A DNA stretch of 64,000 bases, from assembly GCF_003590775.1 (NCBI RefSeq), contig NZ_QYUM01000003.1, forward strand, positions 1,428,501 through 1,492,500, given 5' to 3'. The notes below the pieces were generated by a model. It had not been told where the DNA came from. It did not search any database and worked only from the letters and a program-made list of their open reading frames with translations. Made by a program: the position numbers and the translations under genes. Positions 1 through 11,382 of this stretch are shown here, one piece after another (positions within the stretch are counted from its first letter, which is position 1; the number at the start of each line of letters is the position of its first letter). Source of the stretch: Sphingomonas cavernae. GTDB lineage: Bacteria; Pseudomonadota; Alphaproteobacteria; Sphingomonadales; Sphingomonadaceae.

Positions 1-1015
1 CATGCGCCGCGATCGCATCCGACCATTCGGCCGCATCGAGATAGAGCGTTTTGGGATCGATCGGGCGATAGCTGCCCGGATCGCTCGTCCGCGCGCGCTC
101 GCGGTTGGCGTGATAGTCCGCGACCGCCTCGAAGCGTCCCTCCGCCGCGCCCGTCGAGCCGCTATCGCGTACGATCACCGCCTCGTCGCCGATATGATCG
201 AACAGCGTCGTCATCCGCTCTTCGAGCAGCGGCAGCCAGTGCTCCATGCCTGCAAGGCGGCGCCCTTCGGAGATAGCCTGATAGAGCGGATCGCCCGTCG
301 CTGTAGCGCCGAAGATCTCGCGATAGCGGCTCCGGAAGCGCTTGATGCTCTCCCCGTCGAGCAGCGCCTCGGACGCGGGGAGCAGCGTGAAGCCGTCAAT
401 CCGTCCGGTGGTGCGCTGGTCGGCGGGGTCAAAGCGACGAACGCTCTCGATCTCATCGCCGAAGAAATCGAGCCGCAGCGCCTGTTCCTCCCCGGAAGGA
501 AAGAGGTCGACGAGCCCGCCGCGCACTGCGAACTCGCCCGCATCGGCAACGGTATCGACGCGGACATAGCCATTGGCCTGAAGCAGAGTTGCAAGCGCGT
601 CGCGCTCGATCCGCTCGCCGGGCGCCAGCTTTGCCACGAGTTGGCGGATGCGAAAGGGCGTAAGCGTGCGCTGCGTGATCGCATTGAGCGTCGTCACCAG
701 CAGTTGCGGCCGCGTCGGTTTGCGCTGGAGCGCGTGCAGCGTCGCCAGCCGTTCGGAACTTACGCGCAGCGATGGCGAAGCGCGGTCATAGGGAAGGCAG
801 TCCCAGGCGGGATAGGACAGGATTTCGAGTTCGGGCGCGAAATAGTGCGCGGTATCGACGAGCGAGCGCATCGCGATATCGTCGGAGGCGATGAACACCG
901 CGCGGCCCTTGGCGGCGCGCGCGAGATCGGCCATCAGCCAGGGCAGGAAACCCGTAGGCGCGCCCGAGAGCGTTAGGGGGGCTGCGGCCTTCAGAATGCG
1001 GGAAAGGTCGGTCAA
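1..1015 (-). CDS. mfd: Transcription-repair coupling factor Mfd (N-terminal part, cut by window edge)
   Basis: Mfd is a DNA translocase that removes RNA polymerase stalled at lesions and recruits UvrA. Only the first ~338 residues are present and the frame runs off the left end. The protein begins LTDLSRILKAAAPLTLSGAP, followed by the UvrB-like N-terminal module (FIASDDIAMRSLVDT, LSYPAWDCLPYDR, GEFAVRGGLVDLFP and FFGDEIESVRRFDP are typical of the domain that binds UvrA). The start is taken as TTG at 1015-1013, which overlaps the TGA of sdhE (TTGA), so translation is probably coupled. No ATG lies nearby in frame. The helicase motifs lie outside the window. The identification is firm because several family-specific segments occur in order. 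Confidence 0.93.
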   Translation of the reverse strand, partial: MTDLSRILKAAAPLTLSGAPTGFLPWLMADLARAAKGRAVFIASDDIAMRSLVDTAHYFAPELEILSYPAWDCLPYDRASPSLRVSSERLATLHALQRKPTRPQLLVTTLNAITQRTLTPFRIRQLVAKLAPGERIERDALATLLQANGYVRVDTVADAGEFAVRGGLVDLFPSGEEQALRLDFFGDEIESVRRFDPADQRTTGRIDGFTLLPASEALLDGESIKRFRSRYREIFGATATGDPLYQAISEGRRLAGMEHWLPLLEERMTTLFDHIGDEAVIVRDSGSTGAAEGRFEAVADYHANRERARTSDPGSYRPIDPKTLYLDAAEWSDAIAAH

Positions 1016-1278
1016 CGCGCCACCGGAATATAGTCGAGCTTCTTGATCGCGGTCATCATCGGGCCCTGATAGCGCTCGGGCACGTCCGCAGTGTCCATCG
1101 CCCATGCAAGGATATCAACGTCGGCTTCTTCGATCAGCACTTCAAATAGATCGACCTCTTCTAGCGTCCAGCTTTCCGAATAGGTGTCGAAGAACCCGCC
1201 GACCAACATGTCGGCTTCGCGCGTACCACGGTGCCATGCGCGGAAGCGGAGACGTTTGAGGCGGGTTTCGGCGTCCAT
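1012..1278 (-). CDS. sdhE: FAD assembly factor SdhE (succinate dehydrogenase assembly factor 2)
   Basis: A small cytoplasmic protein (88 aa) that promotes covalent flavinylation of SdhA. Length fits the family (about 80-95 aa). The RGTRE segment at residues 18-22 is the RGxxE motif that contacts the flavoprotein, and the rest (ESWTLEEVDLFEVLIEEADVD, split here by residues 36-56) matches the five-helix fold. The ATG at 1278 was chosen because the protein then begins just before the RGxxE helix; an upstream extension of this frame would read antisense through recG. It overlaps mfd by four bases and is divergent from recG across 76 bases, which must hold promoters for both directions. Confidence 0.9.
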   Translation of the reverse strand: MDAETRLKRLRFRAWHRGTREADMLVGGFFDTYSESWTLEEVDLFEVLIEEADVDILAWAMDTADVPERYQGPMMTAIKKLDYIPVAR

Positions 1279-1354
1279 GATTTTCCTAACAGAAATAAGC
1301 CCACAGGCGCTGGCGGCGCATGTCGGCTCGGCTATAAGCGGTGCCCAGATAGAC

Positions 1355-3415
1355 ATGCGACCCGATATTCTCAATCCGCTCTTCGTCGAAATAACGGCGC
1401 TCAAAGGCATCGGGCCACAGCTCGCCAAGCCATTGGAACGCCTTGGCCTCGCGCGCGCGATCGATGTGGCGTTCCATCTGCCAACCGGCTGGATCGACCG
1501 GATGCGCGTCGATGAGCTGCGCATGGCCGATACGGGGCGGGTGATCACGATCGTGCTGACCCCGACCGACTATCGCAGCGGCGGTCCGCGCAGCCCGTTC
1601 CGCGTGCAGGCGACGGACAAGCACAGCAACTATGTCACGCTTGTCTATTTTGGCGGCAATCCGGGCTGGGCGAAGAAGCTGCTGCCGCTGGGCGAGGTGC
1701 GCGTGGTTTCGGGGAAACTCGAAAATTACGGGCAGGAACTCCAGATCGTCCATCCCGACTATGTGCTGGCGCCCGGCGAAAGCGCGAGCCTGCCCGAACG
1801 CGAGGCGGTTTACCCGCTTTCGGAAGGGCTGACGGGCAAGCGCGTCGCCCAGCTCGCCGAACAGGCGCTCGAGCGCGCGCCCGATCTGCCCGAATGGATC
1901 GAACCGAGCCTGAAGGGGCGGCACGACTGGCCGGATTGGCGTAACTCGCTCGTGCGCATCCACGCCAATCCCGCCGACAAGCTGGCCCGCGATCGCCTCG
2001 CTTATGACGAGATTTTCGCCAACCAGCTCGCACTGATGCTCGTCCGCGCCTCCACACGGAAGCGACGGGGCAGGGCGCTTAAGGGCGACGGCCGGCTGCG
2101 CGATGCGTTGAAGCTCCCCTATGCCGCGACGGGCGCGCAGCGGCGGACGATCGCCGAGATTGAAGGCGACATGCAGCAGGAACAACCCATGTTGCGTCTG
2201 CTCCAGGGCGATGTCGGATCGGGCAAGACGCTCGTAGCGCTGATGGCGCTGCTGAGCGCGGTTGAGGCGGGCGCGCAGGGTGCGTTGCTCGCGCCCACCG
2301 AGATCCTGGCGCGGCAGCATTACGAGACGATAACACGCGATCTCGTGGGGCTTCCCGTCAATGTCGCGATCCTGACCGGGCGCGACAAGGGGCGAGCGCG
2401 CGAGGCGACGCTGATGGGATTGGCCGATGGCTCGATCGACATATTGATCGGGACGCACGCGATCTTCCAGGAAGCGGTGACTTACAAGAATCTGGGGCTC
2501 GCGGTGGTCGACGAGCAGCACCGCTTTGGCGTCGCACAGCGGCTGATGCTTGCGCAAAAGGCCGAGCATCCGCCGCATCTGCTGGTGATGACCGCAACGC
2601 CGATCCCGCGCACGCTGACGCTCACCCATTATGGCGAGATGGACGTCAGCCGCCTCGACGAGATGCCGCCGGGGCGGCAGCCCGTGGAAACGCGCGTAAT
2701 TTCCGACGAAAGGCTGCCCGAAGTGGTCGATGGGGTCGCGCGGCATCTGTCGGGCGGGGGGCAGGCCTATTGGGTATGTCCATTGGTCGAAGAGAGCGAG
2801 ACAAGCGACCAGGCCGCGGCCGAGGCGCGCGCAGCGGCGCTCAAGTTGCGCTTCGGCGACAAGGTTGGGCTGGTCCACGGGCGGATGAAGGGGCCGGAAA
2901 AGGATGCGGTGATGGAAGCGTTCCAGCGCGGCGCTACCCAGCTCCTCGTCGCGACCACCGTGATCGAAGTGGGCGTCAACGTGCCAAATGCGACGCTGAT
3001 GATCGTTGAGGGCGCCGATCGCTTCGGGCTTGCACAGCTCCATCAGCTACGCGGACGCGTAGGGCGCGGGGAGGGGCGGTCGGTCTGTCTGCTGCTACGC
3101 GGCGGCGCGCTTAGCGAAACCTCGCGCGCGCGGTTGGCGCTGATGCGCGAGACCAATGACGGCTTTCGCATTGCCGAGGAGGATCTGCGGCTGCGCGGTG
3201 CAGGGGAAATTCTGGGGACCAAACAGTCGGGCGAAGCGCGCTTCCGGCTCGCCAGCCCCGAGCATCTGCAGACTTTCCTGCCGGTCGCTACCGACGACGC
3301 GCGGCTGCTGGTCGACCGCGACGGGGGACTGCAGGGCGAACGCGGACAGGCGGCGCGGACCGCGCTCTATCTGTTCGAAAGGGATTCGGGGGTCGAGCTG
3401 CTGCGCTCGGGCTGA
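1355..3415 (+). CDS. recG: ATP-dependent DNA helicase RecG
   Basis: RecG (686 aa, normal length) remodels stalled replication forks and Holliday junctions. Seen in order: an N-terminal wedge/OB region (ALKGIGPQLAKPLERLGL near residue 15, the characteristic opening), Walker A GDVGSGKT near residue 285, the DEQHRFGV box near 386, TATPIPRTL, and the C-terminal helicase lobe with QLHQLRGRVGRG and the RecG-specific TKQSGEARFRLA tail. The ATG at 1355 is preferred because the canonical N-terminus begins there; longer in-frame extensions overlap sdhE. The last 49 bases are antisense to the PilZ gene that ends at 3367. Confidence 0.96.
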   Translation: MRPDILNPLFVEITALKGIGPQLAKPLERLGLARAIDVAFHLPTGWIDRMRVDELRMADTGRVITIVLTPTDYRSGGPRSPFRVQATDKHSNYVTLVYFGGNPGWAKKLLPLGEVRVVSGKLENYGQELQIVHPDYVLAPGESASLPEREAVYPLSEGLTGKRVAQLAEQALERAPDLPEWIEPSLKGRHDWPDWRNSLVRIHANPADKLARDRLAYDEIFANQLALMLVRASTRKRRGRALKGDGRLRDALKLPYAATGAQRRTIAEIEGDMQQEQPMLRLLQGDVGSGKTLVALMALLSAVEAGAQGALLAPTEILARQHYETITRDLVGLPVNVAILTGRDKGRAREATLMGLADGSIDILIGTHAIFQEAVTYKNLGLAVVDEQHRFGVAQRLMLAQKAEHPPHLLVMTATPIPRTLTLTHYGEMDVSRLDEMPPGRQPVETRVISDERLPEVVDGVARHLSGGGQAYWVCPLVEESETSDQAAAEARAAALKLRFGDKVGLVHGRMKGPEKDAVMEAFQRGATQLLVATTVIEVGVNVPNATLMIVEGADRFGLAQLHQLRGRVGRGEGRSVCLLLRGGALSETSRARLALMRETNDGFRIAEEDLRLRGAGEILGTKQSGEARFRLASPEHLQTFLPVATDDARLLVDRDGGLQGERGQAARTALYLFERDSGVELLRSG

Positions 3416-3756
3416 ACGGCTTCCTGGTGACGCTCGATGACTGCGAGCACATTCTCATATTGCAGCGTCGGGATCGGCACCAGGAACTCGGCGCCGACGT
3501 CATACCCCATCGACCAGACGCTGCGCGCCTTCATCTCGCCCAGCATCGGCAATTCGATCGACACGAACTCGCCATCGATGATGAGCAGATCGGTTCGAAC
3601 GAGAAAGCCGAGCCGCGACAGGTTGAGGAGGGTGGCGGATTCGGGGGGCGTGATTGGCGGTGAGCGACGGCGGAACAGCGTTGGCACGCCGATTTCTTTC
3701 CGGTCGGCGCGACGCTGGTCGATATCATTGATCTGCCGGGCGATCGGCCACGCCAT
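3367..3756 (-). CDS. PilZ-domain protein
   Basis: Small (about 129 aa) soluble protein. The RRADRKE segment carries the RxxxR element and LLNLSRLGFLV carries the (D/N)xSxxG element, the two signatures of cyclic-di-GMP-binding PilZ domains; VGAEFLVP fits the closing strand. The domain covers nearly the whole protein, so it is a single-domain adaptor whose partner is not visible. The start is set at ATG 3756 because GGGGA lies about 12 bases upstream; a GTG at 3774 would add six residues. The 3' end overlaps the end of recG on the other strand. Binding of c-di-GMP is inferred from the motifs. Confidence 0.8.
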   Translation of the reverse strand: MAWPIARQINDIDQRRADRKEIGVPTLFRRRSPPITPPESATLLNLSRLGFLVRTDLLIIDGEFVSIELPMLGEMKARSVWSMGYDVGAEFLVPIPTLQYENVLAVIERHQEAVQPERSSSTPESLSNR

Positions 3757-3846
3757 TGCTGAACTTTTCCCCACACTGGTTCGCGAACCGCGGATAGTGA
3801 CGTTCCCGAGACAAGATGTGGCTAAGGGACAGGGTTAAGCAGGTGT

Positions 3847-4286
3847 TTACCGCCGCTTAAGCTTCACCACCGCGGTATCGAGCGCTGAGAGGAAGCGCGA
3901 GCGATCGGTCTTGCTGAAAGGCGGCGGACCACCGCGCACCTCGTCCATCGCGCGCAGATCGGCCATCAGCGCTCGCGTCGCAACCGCGGCACCGATCGAA
4001 TGTGCGTCGAAGGGCCGGCCATTGGGGCCGAGCACTGCGGAACCCGCCTTGATGCAGCGATCGGCCAACAGGATATCTGCGGTGATCACGATCGTGTCGG
4101 CCGAGGCATGCTCGGCGATCCAATTGTCGGCGGCGTCGAACCCCGAATCGACCAGCACGCGCTCGATGAGCGGTTCGGGCGGCACGCGGATGAAGCTGTT
4201 GGTGACGAGCTTGACGGGCACGTCGTAGCGGCGCGCGACCCGGTAAATTTCATCCTTTACCGGGCACGCGTCGCCATCGATGAGGA

Positions 4287-4290
<4 letters not shown>
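3847..4290 (-). CDS. YaiI/YqxD family protein (UPF0178, DUF188)
   Basis: 147-aa cytoplasmic protein of a widespread family with a PIN/NYN-like fold and no established function. The start (ILIDGDACPVKDEIYRVA), the central DNWIAEHASADTIVITADI and the LADRCIKAGSAVLGPNGRPF segment are diagnostic; the acidic residues in these segments resemble a PIN-type nuclease site. It starts at GTG 4290, which overlaps the TGA of the helicase gene (GTGA), indicating translational coupling. The tie to an RNA helicase fits an RNA-processing role, but that is inference. Confidence 0.88.
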
Positions 4291-6014
<1,724 letters not shown>

Positions 6015-6281
6015 CTGAATTCCAGTTTTGAATGCGCCGGACGCGAAGCGAATCCCGACGGGAGGGCGGCCTATAACACCAGAACGGCCTCAGCGCCACC
6101 GTGCCCCGATCCGCTTGTGTTCGCACTTTTCTCTTGAATCGTGAAAAAAAGTTTCGTCGACGTGAAATGATATTACTGAAACCGGGAAACGAAAAGAGCG
6201 TGCGCGGAACCATGGCGCGACCATGACAGACATGCGGTATTGTAGGACAGTAGGGTCCCCCAACGGCAAGGCGATCGAAGA

Positions 6282-7007
6282 TCAAAGCTTTCGCGCGAGG
6301 AAGTCGCGGGTATTCCTCGTGATGCCGTGTCGGTGGACATAGGGCTCGCCGACCGAGAACGTCGAAACCTCGAATCCGGCCGCGGCGATGCGATCCGCCG
6401 CATCGGCGCCATAGTAGCGAACATGATCCCATTGACCGAAATGGAGGTCGCGGTCGGCTTTCGAAATAATGGCCGGGTTTTCGTAGGTTTTTTCGTAGAG
6501 CGGCGCGATCGGGAACGAAAGGATCGCAAGCCCGCCTGGCGCCAGCACGCGGTGCATCTCGGCGAGCGCCTTCCTGTCGTCGACATGCTCGAGAACGTGA
6601 TTGGCGACGATCACGTCCCATGACGCATTGGGCTGATCGATCTGCTCAAGGTTCAGCGTCATATCGGCGCCATCGCCCCTGATATCCGCCGACGCATATC
6701 GTGCAGCGAGCGCGCTATAGATTTTGCGCAGGATAGGTTCGGCTGCGAAATGCAGGATGCGCTTGTTCCGCAGCAGCGCATGCTCATTGCTGCTGATCCA
6801 GAGGGCTTGATGCCGATGTCTTTCCAGCGAAAGGCAGCGGGGGCAGCGCGCATCGAAACGAGGAGGCAAGCCGGCTGCCCTGAACATACCCGCATAGCCG
6901 CAGATATTACATTCGCGCGGATAGACGCCGTTCAGCCGCTGCCAGACTTTGCGGGCATAGTTTACATTCTGGCCAGCCGCTTTGATCTGCGCCCAGGGCC
7001 TCAGCAT
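6282..7007 (-). CDS. Class I SAM-dependent methyltransferase with N-terminal zinc-ribbon-like cysteines
   Basis: 241 aa. CNICGYAGMF and then CPRCLSL form two CxxC knuckles (about residues 34-60), a probable zinc ribbon. The SAM-binding core follows: ILHFAAEPIL (motif I region), DMTLNLEQID, then WDVIVANHVLEHVDD and EMHRVLAPGGLAILSFP, typical of the Methyltransf_11 group. Proteins of this make-up often sit in polysaccharide or glycan clusters and alter sugars or lipids, but no such genes are adjacent here, so the substrate is unknown. It lies 26 bases downstream of the DUF2501 gene on the same strand. Confidence 0.82.
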   Translation of the reverse strand: MLRPWAQIKAAGQNVNYARKVWQRLNGVYPRECNICGYAGMFRAAGLPPRFDARCPRCLSLERHRHQALWISSNEHALLRNKRILHFAAEPILRKIYSALAARYASADIRGDGADMTLNLEQIDQPNASWDVIVANHVLEHVDDRKALAEMHRVLAPGGLAILSFPIAPLYEKTYENPAIISKADRDLHFGQWDHVRYYGADAADRIAAAGFEVSTFSVGEPYVHRHGITRNTRDFLARKL

Positions 7008-7033
7008 ATCCGTCTCCCGACGCCCTCGAACCG

Positions 7034-7414
7034 CTAAATGAAAGACTTCGCCTGCTTCAGCACCATGTCGCAGACCTGCGATTTCACCTGCTTCGGCGCG
7101 CTGTCGAGCGAAAATGGTGCGCCCTTCCCCGTGGCCACCTTGCCTGCGGCGCCCGCGGTATAGTCCTTGGAGGATGTCACGTCGGGCTTCTTCGTCAAAC
7201 TGCCAAGCGTCGAAGTCGCATCACCGCCGCCGATGATCTTGTTCTTCACGCAATAGCTCAGCACGCCTGCCGCATTTCCGGCGCCCATGGATGACACGTT
7301 GGGCAGGCCCATCCCACCCGCTCCGCCCGGCATGCCGGGAATCTGGGCCTGTGCGGCGCCCATGCTGCCGATCGCCGACAGCAACGCGATGTGACGAAGA
7401 AAACGAGGCCTCAT
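7034..7414 (-). CDS. DUF2501 exported protein
   Basis: 126 aa with a Sec signal peptide (MRPRFLRHIALLSAIGSMGA, cleavage probably after AQA near residue 23). The mature part is rich in Gly, Ala and Ser and ends with paired cysteines (LSYCVKNKIIGGGD and QVCDMVLKQAKSFI), as in the DUF2501/YjjA family of periplasmic proteins of unknown function. ATG 7414 is preceded by a good AAAGGAG site. The two cysteines could form a disulfide (inference). It is probably transcribed with the downstream methyltransferase gene. Confidence 0.78.
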   Translation of the reverse strand: MRPRFLRHIALLSAIGSMGAAQAQIPGMPGGAGGMGLPNVSSMGAGNAAGVLSYCVKNKIIGGGDATSTLGSLTKKPDVTSSKDYTAGAAGKVATGKGAPFSLDSAPKQVKSQVCDMVLKQAKSFI

Positions 7415-7522
7415 GATTTGCTCCTTTGCGGGCGCCGAGTGTCCTGTCAGGAGAACTCGCAGGCCCCGGGAGCGTTCCGCTGGGTATTTTGCGACGTCGA
7501 AGCCGCAGCTTTGCGCCTGTTG

Positions 7523-8695
7523 TCAGGCGACCTGACCCGCCGCCACGCCGCTGGCCCAGGCCCACTGGAAATTGTAGCCGCCGAGCCAGCCGGTGACATC
7601 GACCGCCTCGCCGATGAAATAAAGGCCGGGGACCTTGCGAGCTTCCATCGTCTGCGAGGAGAGGCCCGCGGTGTCGACGCCACCCACCGTGACCTCGGCC
7701 TTGGCGAACCCTTCGGAACCGTTGGGAACGAAGCGCCAGCCGTTCAATCGCTCGCCCGCCGTGCGCAGCGCCTTGTCGGGGATGTTGGCGAGCTCGCCCT
7801 TGAGGCCGAGCGGCTCGCGTATCAGCTCGGCGAGACGATCGGGGAGGAGTTCGCCGAGCAGCGTGTGGATCTGGACCCTTGGCCGGGCGCGCTTGGTATC
7901 GAGCAGCATCGCCGCTGCATCGCGATCTGGAAGCATGTCCATCGTGATCGTGTCGCCATGGCGCCAGTATGACGAGATCTGAAGAATAGCGGGGCCGGAA
8001 AGGCCACGATGCGTGAACAGCGAGGCTTCGCGAAAGTGCGCGCCGTTGCAGCGCGTTATCGAGTCGACCGCGATGCCGGAAAGGCCGCGGAACACCATGT
8101 CCTCGCCCGCAAGCGTCAGCGGCACGAGCGCGGGGCGAGGCTCGACCACCTTGAGGCCAAACTGGCGCGCGATGTCATAGCCGAAGCCTGTCGCGCCCAT
8201 CTTTGGGATCGAGGGGCCGCCTGTCGCAATCACCACCGACGGCGCGGCAAAAATGCCGCGATCGGTAGTAACATGAAAATCATCAGGTTTTTCGATCGAT
8301 GTGATGCGATGTTCGCAGCGGACATCAACATTGCCGCGCGCGCATTCGTCGAGCAGCATCTCTACAATCTGGCGCGACGAGCCGTCGCAGAAGAGCTGGC
8401 CCAGCGTCTTTTCGTGCCAGGCGATGCGGTGGCGCTCGACCAGATCGAGGAAATCCTGCGCCGTATAGCGACCGAGCGCCGACTTGGCGAAATGCCGGTT
8501 GGACGAGAGGAAGCGGTCGGGCACGGCCTGGATATTGGTGAAGTTGCAGCGCCCACCGCCCGAGATGAGGATCTTCTTGCCCGGCCGGTCGGCATGATCG
8601 AGCAGGAGCACACGCCGCCCGCGCTGGCCCGCGGTGAGCGCGGACATCAGCCCCGCCGCACCCGCGCCGAGGATTATGGCGTCAAAGTGCTCCAT
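7523..8695 (-). CDS. NAD(P)/FAD-dependent oxidoreductase, BaiN/YhiN (HI0933-like) family
   Basis: About 390 aa from ATG 8695. The N-terminus [20 protein letters not shown] is the dinucleotide-binding Rossmann motif for FAD; KKILISGGGRCNFTN is the signature of the HI0933/BaiN family, and the C-terminal GLYFIGEAVDVTGWLGGYNF with QWAWASG closes the FAD domain. Physiological substrates are unknown for most members. The start lies 14 bases inside the end of the ureohydrolase gene, so it is the last gene of a tyrS - ureohydrolase - flavoprotein unit. A GTG ten codons upstream is possible but less likely. Confidence 0.88.
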   Translation of the reverse strand: MEHFDAIILGAGAAGLMSALTAGQRGRRVLLLDHADRPGKKILISGGGRCNFTNIQAVPDRFLSSNRHFAKSALGRYTAQDFLDLVERHRIAWHEKTLGQLFCDGSSRQIVEMLLDECARGNVDVRCEHRITSIEKPDDFHVTTDRGIFAAPSVVIATGGPSIPKMGATGFGYDIARQFGLKVVEPRPALVPLTLAGEDMVFRGLSGIAVDSITRCNGAHFREASLFTHRGLSGPAILQISSYWRHGDTITMDMLPDRDAAAMLLDTKRARPRVQIHTLLGELLPDRLAELIREPLGLKGELANIPDKALRTAGERLNGWRFVPNGSEGFAKAEVTVGGVDTAGLSSQTMEARKVPGLYFIGEAVDVTGWLGGYNFQWAWASGVAAGQVA

Positions 8696-9575
8696 TTGTT
8701 TGTCGTGACGCGATTTCCGAGTCACCGAGCGTTTCCGCTCGGCTCGAAATCGCTCCCTGCGCGCGCGCCGGATACGCGGTGGCGAGCGCGGCGAGTTCCT
8801 TGACCATCTTGGCGGCGAGGACGGCGGTCATGCCGTTGATGTCGCGATCCGGGTTGAGTTCGACGACATCAGCGCCCGCGATCGGAACATCGAGCCCGAG
8901 CAATATGTCGGTGACGTCGCGAACGGTCAGCCCGCCGGGCTCGTGATGCGAAACGCCCGGAGCAAAGGCGGGATCGAAGCCGTCGAGATCGATGCTGATA
9001 TAGAGCGGCCCGTCGAGCGCGGGCAGGCAGCCGGGGCGGAAATGACGCGCCTCGATGACCTCGACGCCGAATCTTTCAGCCTGTTCGCGGCAATGGCGAT
9101 TCATCGTGCGGATGCCGACCTGGACGAGCCGCTTGGCCAAGCCGTCCTCCATGATCCGCGCAAACGGCGAGGCGTGCGAGCGCCGGTCGCCGCCGAGTTC
9201 GTCATAGATGTCGGGGTGCGCGTCGAAATGCAGGATTGTGACGGGGCCGTGCGCGGCAGCGATCGCTTTGAGGATCGGATAACTCACCGCGTGATCACCA
9301 CCGATGCTAATCGGGATTGCGCCCGCGTCGAGCGCATAGGCGACCGCTTGGGTAATGCGATCGTCATCTTCGGAGCCTTCGTCGAGCGCGACGTCGCCAA
9401 GGTCGACGAGGTCGATCTCGATGCCAAGCTCGGTTCCGCGCTCGCTCGCGGGGTTGCCGTGATCGCTGTTGAGCGCAGCACGGATATGCGCGGGCGCCTT
9501 GGCGGGCCCGCGCAGGAACGAGGAATGGCAGTCGGTCGGCAGCCCGATGAGGTGGATGGGGACCGGGGCCGTCAC
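8682..9575 (-). CDS. Ureohydrolase (agmatinase/arginase/formimidoylglutamase family)
   Basis: 297 aa, of typical family length. All metal-binding segments are present: [20 protein letters not shown] (the DAHxD element) and [14 protein letters not shown] (the SxDxDxxDP element), so a binuclear manganese hydrolase acting on a guanidino or formimino group is expected. Whether it acts on agmatine, arginine, formimidoylglutamate or guanidinobutyrate cannot be told from sequence alone. It starts at GTG 9575, overlapping the TGA of tyrS (GTGA), and its 3' end overlaps the flavoprotein start. Confidence 0.88.
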   Translation of the reverse strand: MTAPVPIHLIGLPTDCHSSFLRGPAKAPAHIRAALNSDHGNPASERGTELGIEIDLVDLGDVALDEGSEDDDRITQAVAYALDAGAIPISIGGDHAVSYPILKAIAAAHGPVTILHFDAHPDIYDELGGDRRSHASPFARIMEDGLAKRLVQVGIRTMNRHCREQAERFGVEVIEARHFRPGCLPALDGPLYISIDLDGFDPAFAPGVSHHEPGGLTVRDVTDILLGLDVPIAGADVVELNPDRDINGMTAVLAAKMVKELAALATAYPARAQGAISSRAETLGDSEIASRQTNGAL

Positions 9576-10807
9576 ACGCTCGCCCGCTTGAGGACGCCGT
9601 GATTCTTCTTGCCCGACGACAGCCGCACGGGATCGGCGCCGACCCGCACCATCAAGGCCTCGTCCTCGACCTTTTCGCCGTCGACGCGCGCACCGCCGCC
9701 CTTGATCAGCCGGCGTGCCTCGCCCTTTGATGCGGCCAGCCCGAGGCCGACCAGCGCGTCGACGATCGCAATCTCGTCGCCGAGAACGTCGAGCGTGGGC
9801 AGATCGTCGCCAGCGGCGCCCTCTGCGAAGGTCTTGCGCGCGGTCTCTGCGGCGGCAGCAGCCGCCTCGCGGCCATGGCACATCGCGGTGGCCTCGTTCG
9901 CCAGCCGTACCTTGACGTCGTTGATCGCCGCGCCCTGGGCTTTTTCCAGTTCGGCGATCTCGTCGAGCGGCACATCGGTGAAGAGGCGCAGGAAACGGCC
10001 GACATCGGCGTCCTGCGTGTTGCGCCAGAACTGCCAGTAATCATAGGGGCTTAAGGCATCGGCGTTGAGCCAGATCGCGCCCGCCATCGTCTTGCCCATC
10101 TTGCCGCCATCAGCGGTGGTGATGAGTGGGGTGGTAAGCCCGTAAACCTGCGTGCCGTCCTTGCGCCGCGCCAGTTCTATGCCGTTGACGATATTCCCCC
10201 ACTGGTCCGAGCCGCCCATCTGCAGACGACAGGCGTGGCGCTGCGCAAGCTCGCGGAAGTCATAGGCCTGGAGGATCATGTAATTGAATTCGAGGAAAGA
10301 GAGCGACTGCTCGCGATCGAGGCGCATCTTCACCGAATCGAAGCTCAGCATCCGGTTGACGGAGAAATGCTGGCCGATCTCGCGCAGGAAGGGGATGTAT
10401 TCGAGCTTGTCGAGCCAATCGGCATTGTCGACCATGAGCGCATCGGTCGGGCCGTCGCCGAAGGTCAGGAAATTCTCGAAGACGCGCTTGATCGAGGCGA
10501 CATTGGCCTTGATCGTTTCCTCGCTCAGCAGGCTGCGCGCTTCTTCCTTGAGGCTCGGGTCGCCGATCTTGCCGGTGCCGCCGCCCATCAGCACGATCGG
10601 CTTGTGCCCCGCCTGCTGGAGCCGGCGCAGCATCATGATCTGGACGAGGCTGCCGACATGGAGCGAAGGCGCGGTCGGATCAAAGCCGATATAACCGGGC
10701 ACGATCTCCTTCACCGCAAGGGCATCAAGCCCCTCGGCATCGGTTGTCTGATGGATATAGCCTCGGCTATCGAGCAGGTTCAGAAGATCGGATTTGAATT
10801 GGGTCAT
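9572..10807 (-). CDS. tyrS: Tyrosyl-tRNA synthetase
   Basis: Charges tRNA-Tyr. 411 aa, standard bacterial TyrRS length. The class I catalytic signatures are seen as HVGS at 50-53 (in [13 protein letters not shown]) and KMGKT near 235 (KMSKS-like), with GGSDQWGNI for tyrosine binding. The C-terminus carries an S4 RNA-binding domain ([20 protein letters not shown]). ATG 10807 was preferred to upstream alternatives because the family N-terminus starts with this segment. First gene of the unit with the ureohydrolase and flavoprotein genes; divergent from the DOMON-like gene 32 bases away. Confidence 0.95.
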   Translation of the reverse strand: MTQFKSDLLNLLDSRGYIHQTTDAEGLDALAVKEIVPGYIGFDPTAPSLHVGSLVQIMMLRRLQQAGHKPIVLMGGGTGKIGDPSLKEEARSLLSEETIKANVASIKRVFENFLTFGDGPTDALMVDNADWLDKLEYIPFLREIGQHFSVNRMLSFDSVKMRLDREQSLSFLEFNYMILQAYDFRELAQRHACRLQMGGSDQWGNIVNGIELARRKDGTQVYGLTTPLITTADGGKMGKTMAGAIWLNADALSPYDYWQFWRNTQDADVGRFLRLFTDVPLDEIAELEKAQGAAINDVKVRLANEATAMCHGREAAAAAAETARKTFAEGAAGDDLPTLDVLGDEIAIVDALVGLGLAASKGEARRLIKGGGARVDGEKVEDEALMVRVGADPVRLSSGKKNHGVLKRASV

Positions 10808-10839
10808 AGCGCGCGGGCGCTTAGCATGGAGAGCGGGTA

Positions 10840-11382
10840 TTGGGTAGCGTGCGTCTGCCATTGGCAGTTCATGCGGATACGCAGTGCGACGCCGTGACCG
10901 GCATCACGGCGGAGATCACGCGGTCGGCCGCGGGCGAGGTTTCGTTGAGCTATGAGCTCGCAGGCCGCATTGCGGCGCTCGCGCTGCCTGCCCCGACCAC
11001 ACCGTCTCGCCGCGATGCCCTGTGGCAGCACACATGCTTCGAGCTGTTTGTCGACATGGCGGGCGAGGGATACCGAGAATTCAACTTCGCGCCGTCCGGG
11101 CAATGGGCTGCCTATGGATTCAGCGGCTATCGGATCGGTATGCACGACGTCGATATCGACGCGCCGCAGATCGCGATGCGTGCCAGCGACGAACTGCTCG
11201 AACTCAATGTCACCCTGGCGCCCGGAATCGGCGCAGGAGCGATACGGATCGGTATTTCGGCGGTGATCGAGGAAGCGGATGGCCGAAAATCCTACTGGGC
11301 GCTGGCGCATCCGTCGGACAAGGCAGATTTTCACCATCCCGATTGCTTCGCGTTCGAACTCCCCGCATTGGAGCTTCCATGA
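10840..11382 (+). CDS. DOMON-like domain protein
   Basis: 180 aa, no signal peptide visible. It resembles short DOMON-like proteins of alphaproteobacteria: [20 protein letters not shown] and [16 protein letters not shown] are the typical strands of the beta-sandwich that may bind a haem or sugar. The start is TTG 10840, supported by GGAGAG six bases upstream; GTG 10849 is an alternative. It ends in ATGA with the muramidase gene, so the two are translated together. The ligand is unknown. Confidence 0.75.
   Translation: MGSVRLPLAVHADTQCDAVTGITAEITRSAAGEVSLSYELAGRIAALALPAPTTPSRRDALWQHTCFELFVDMAGEGYREFNFAPSGQWAAYGFSGYRIGMHDVDIDAPQIAMRASDELLELNVTLAPGIGAGAIRIGISAVIEEADGRKSYWALAHPSDKADFHHPDCFAFELPALELP

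Noticed and set aside
3778-3789. 12-base perfect palindrome GGTTCGCGAACC before the PilZ gene
   Set aside because: Sites of this length arise by chance several times in a window of this size; no promoter element pairs with it.
6015-6281. A structured leader or riboswitch before the helicase gene
   Set aside because: The region is locally A+T-rich and could be a cold-shock leader, but no conserved fold or consensus could be made out by eye.
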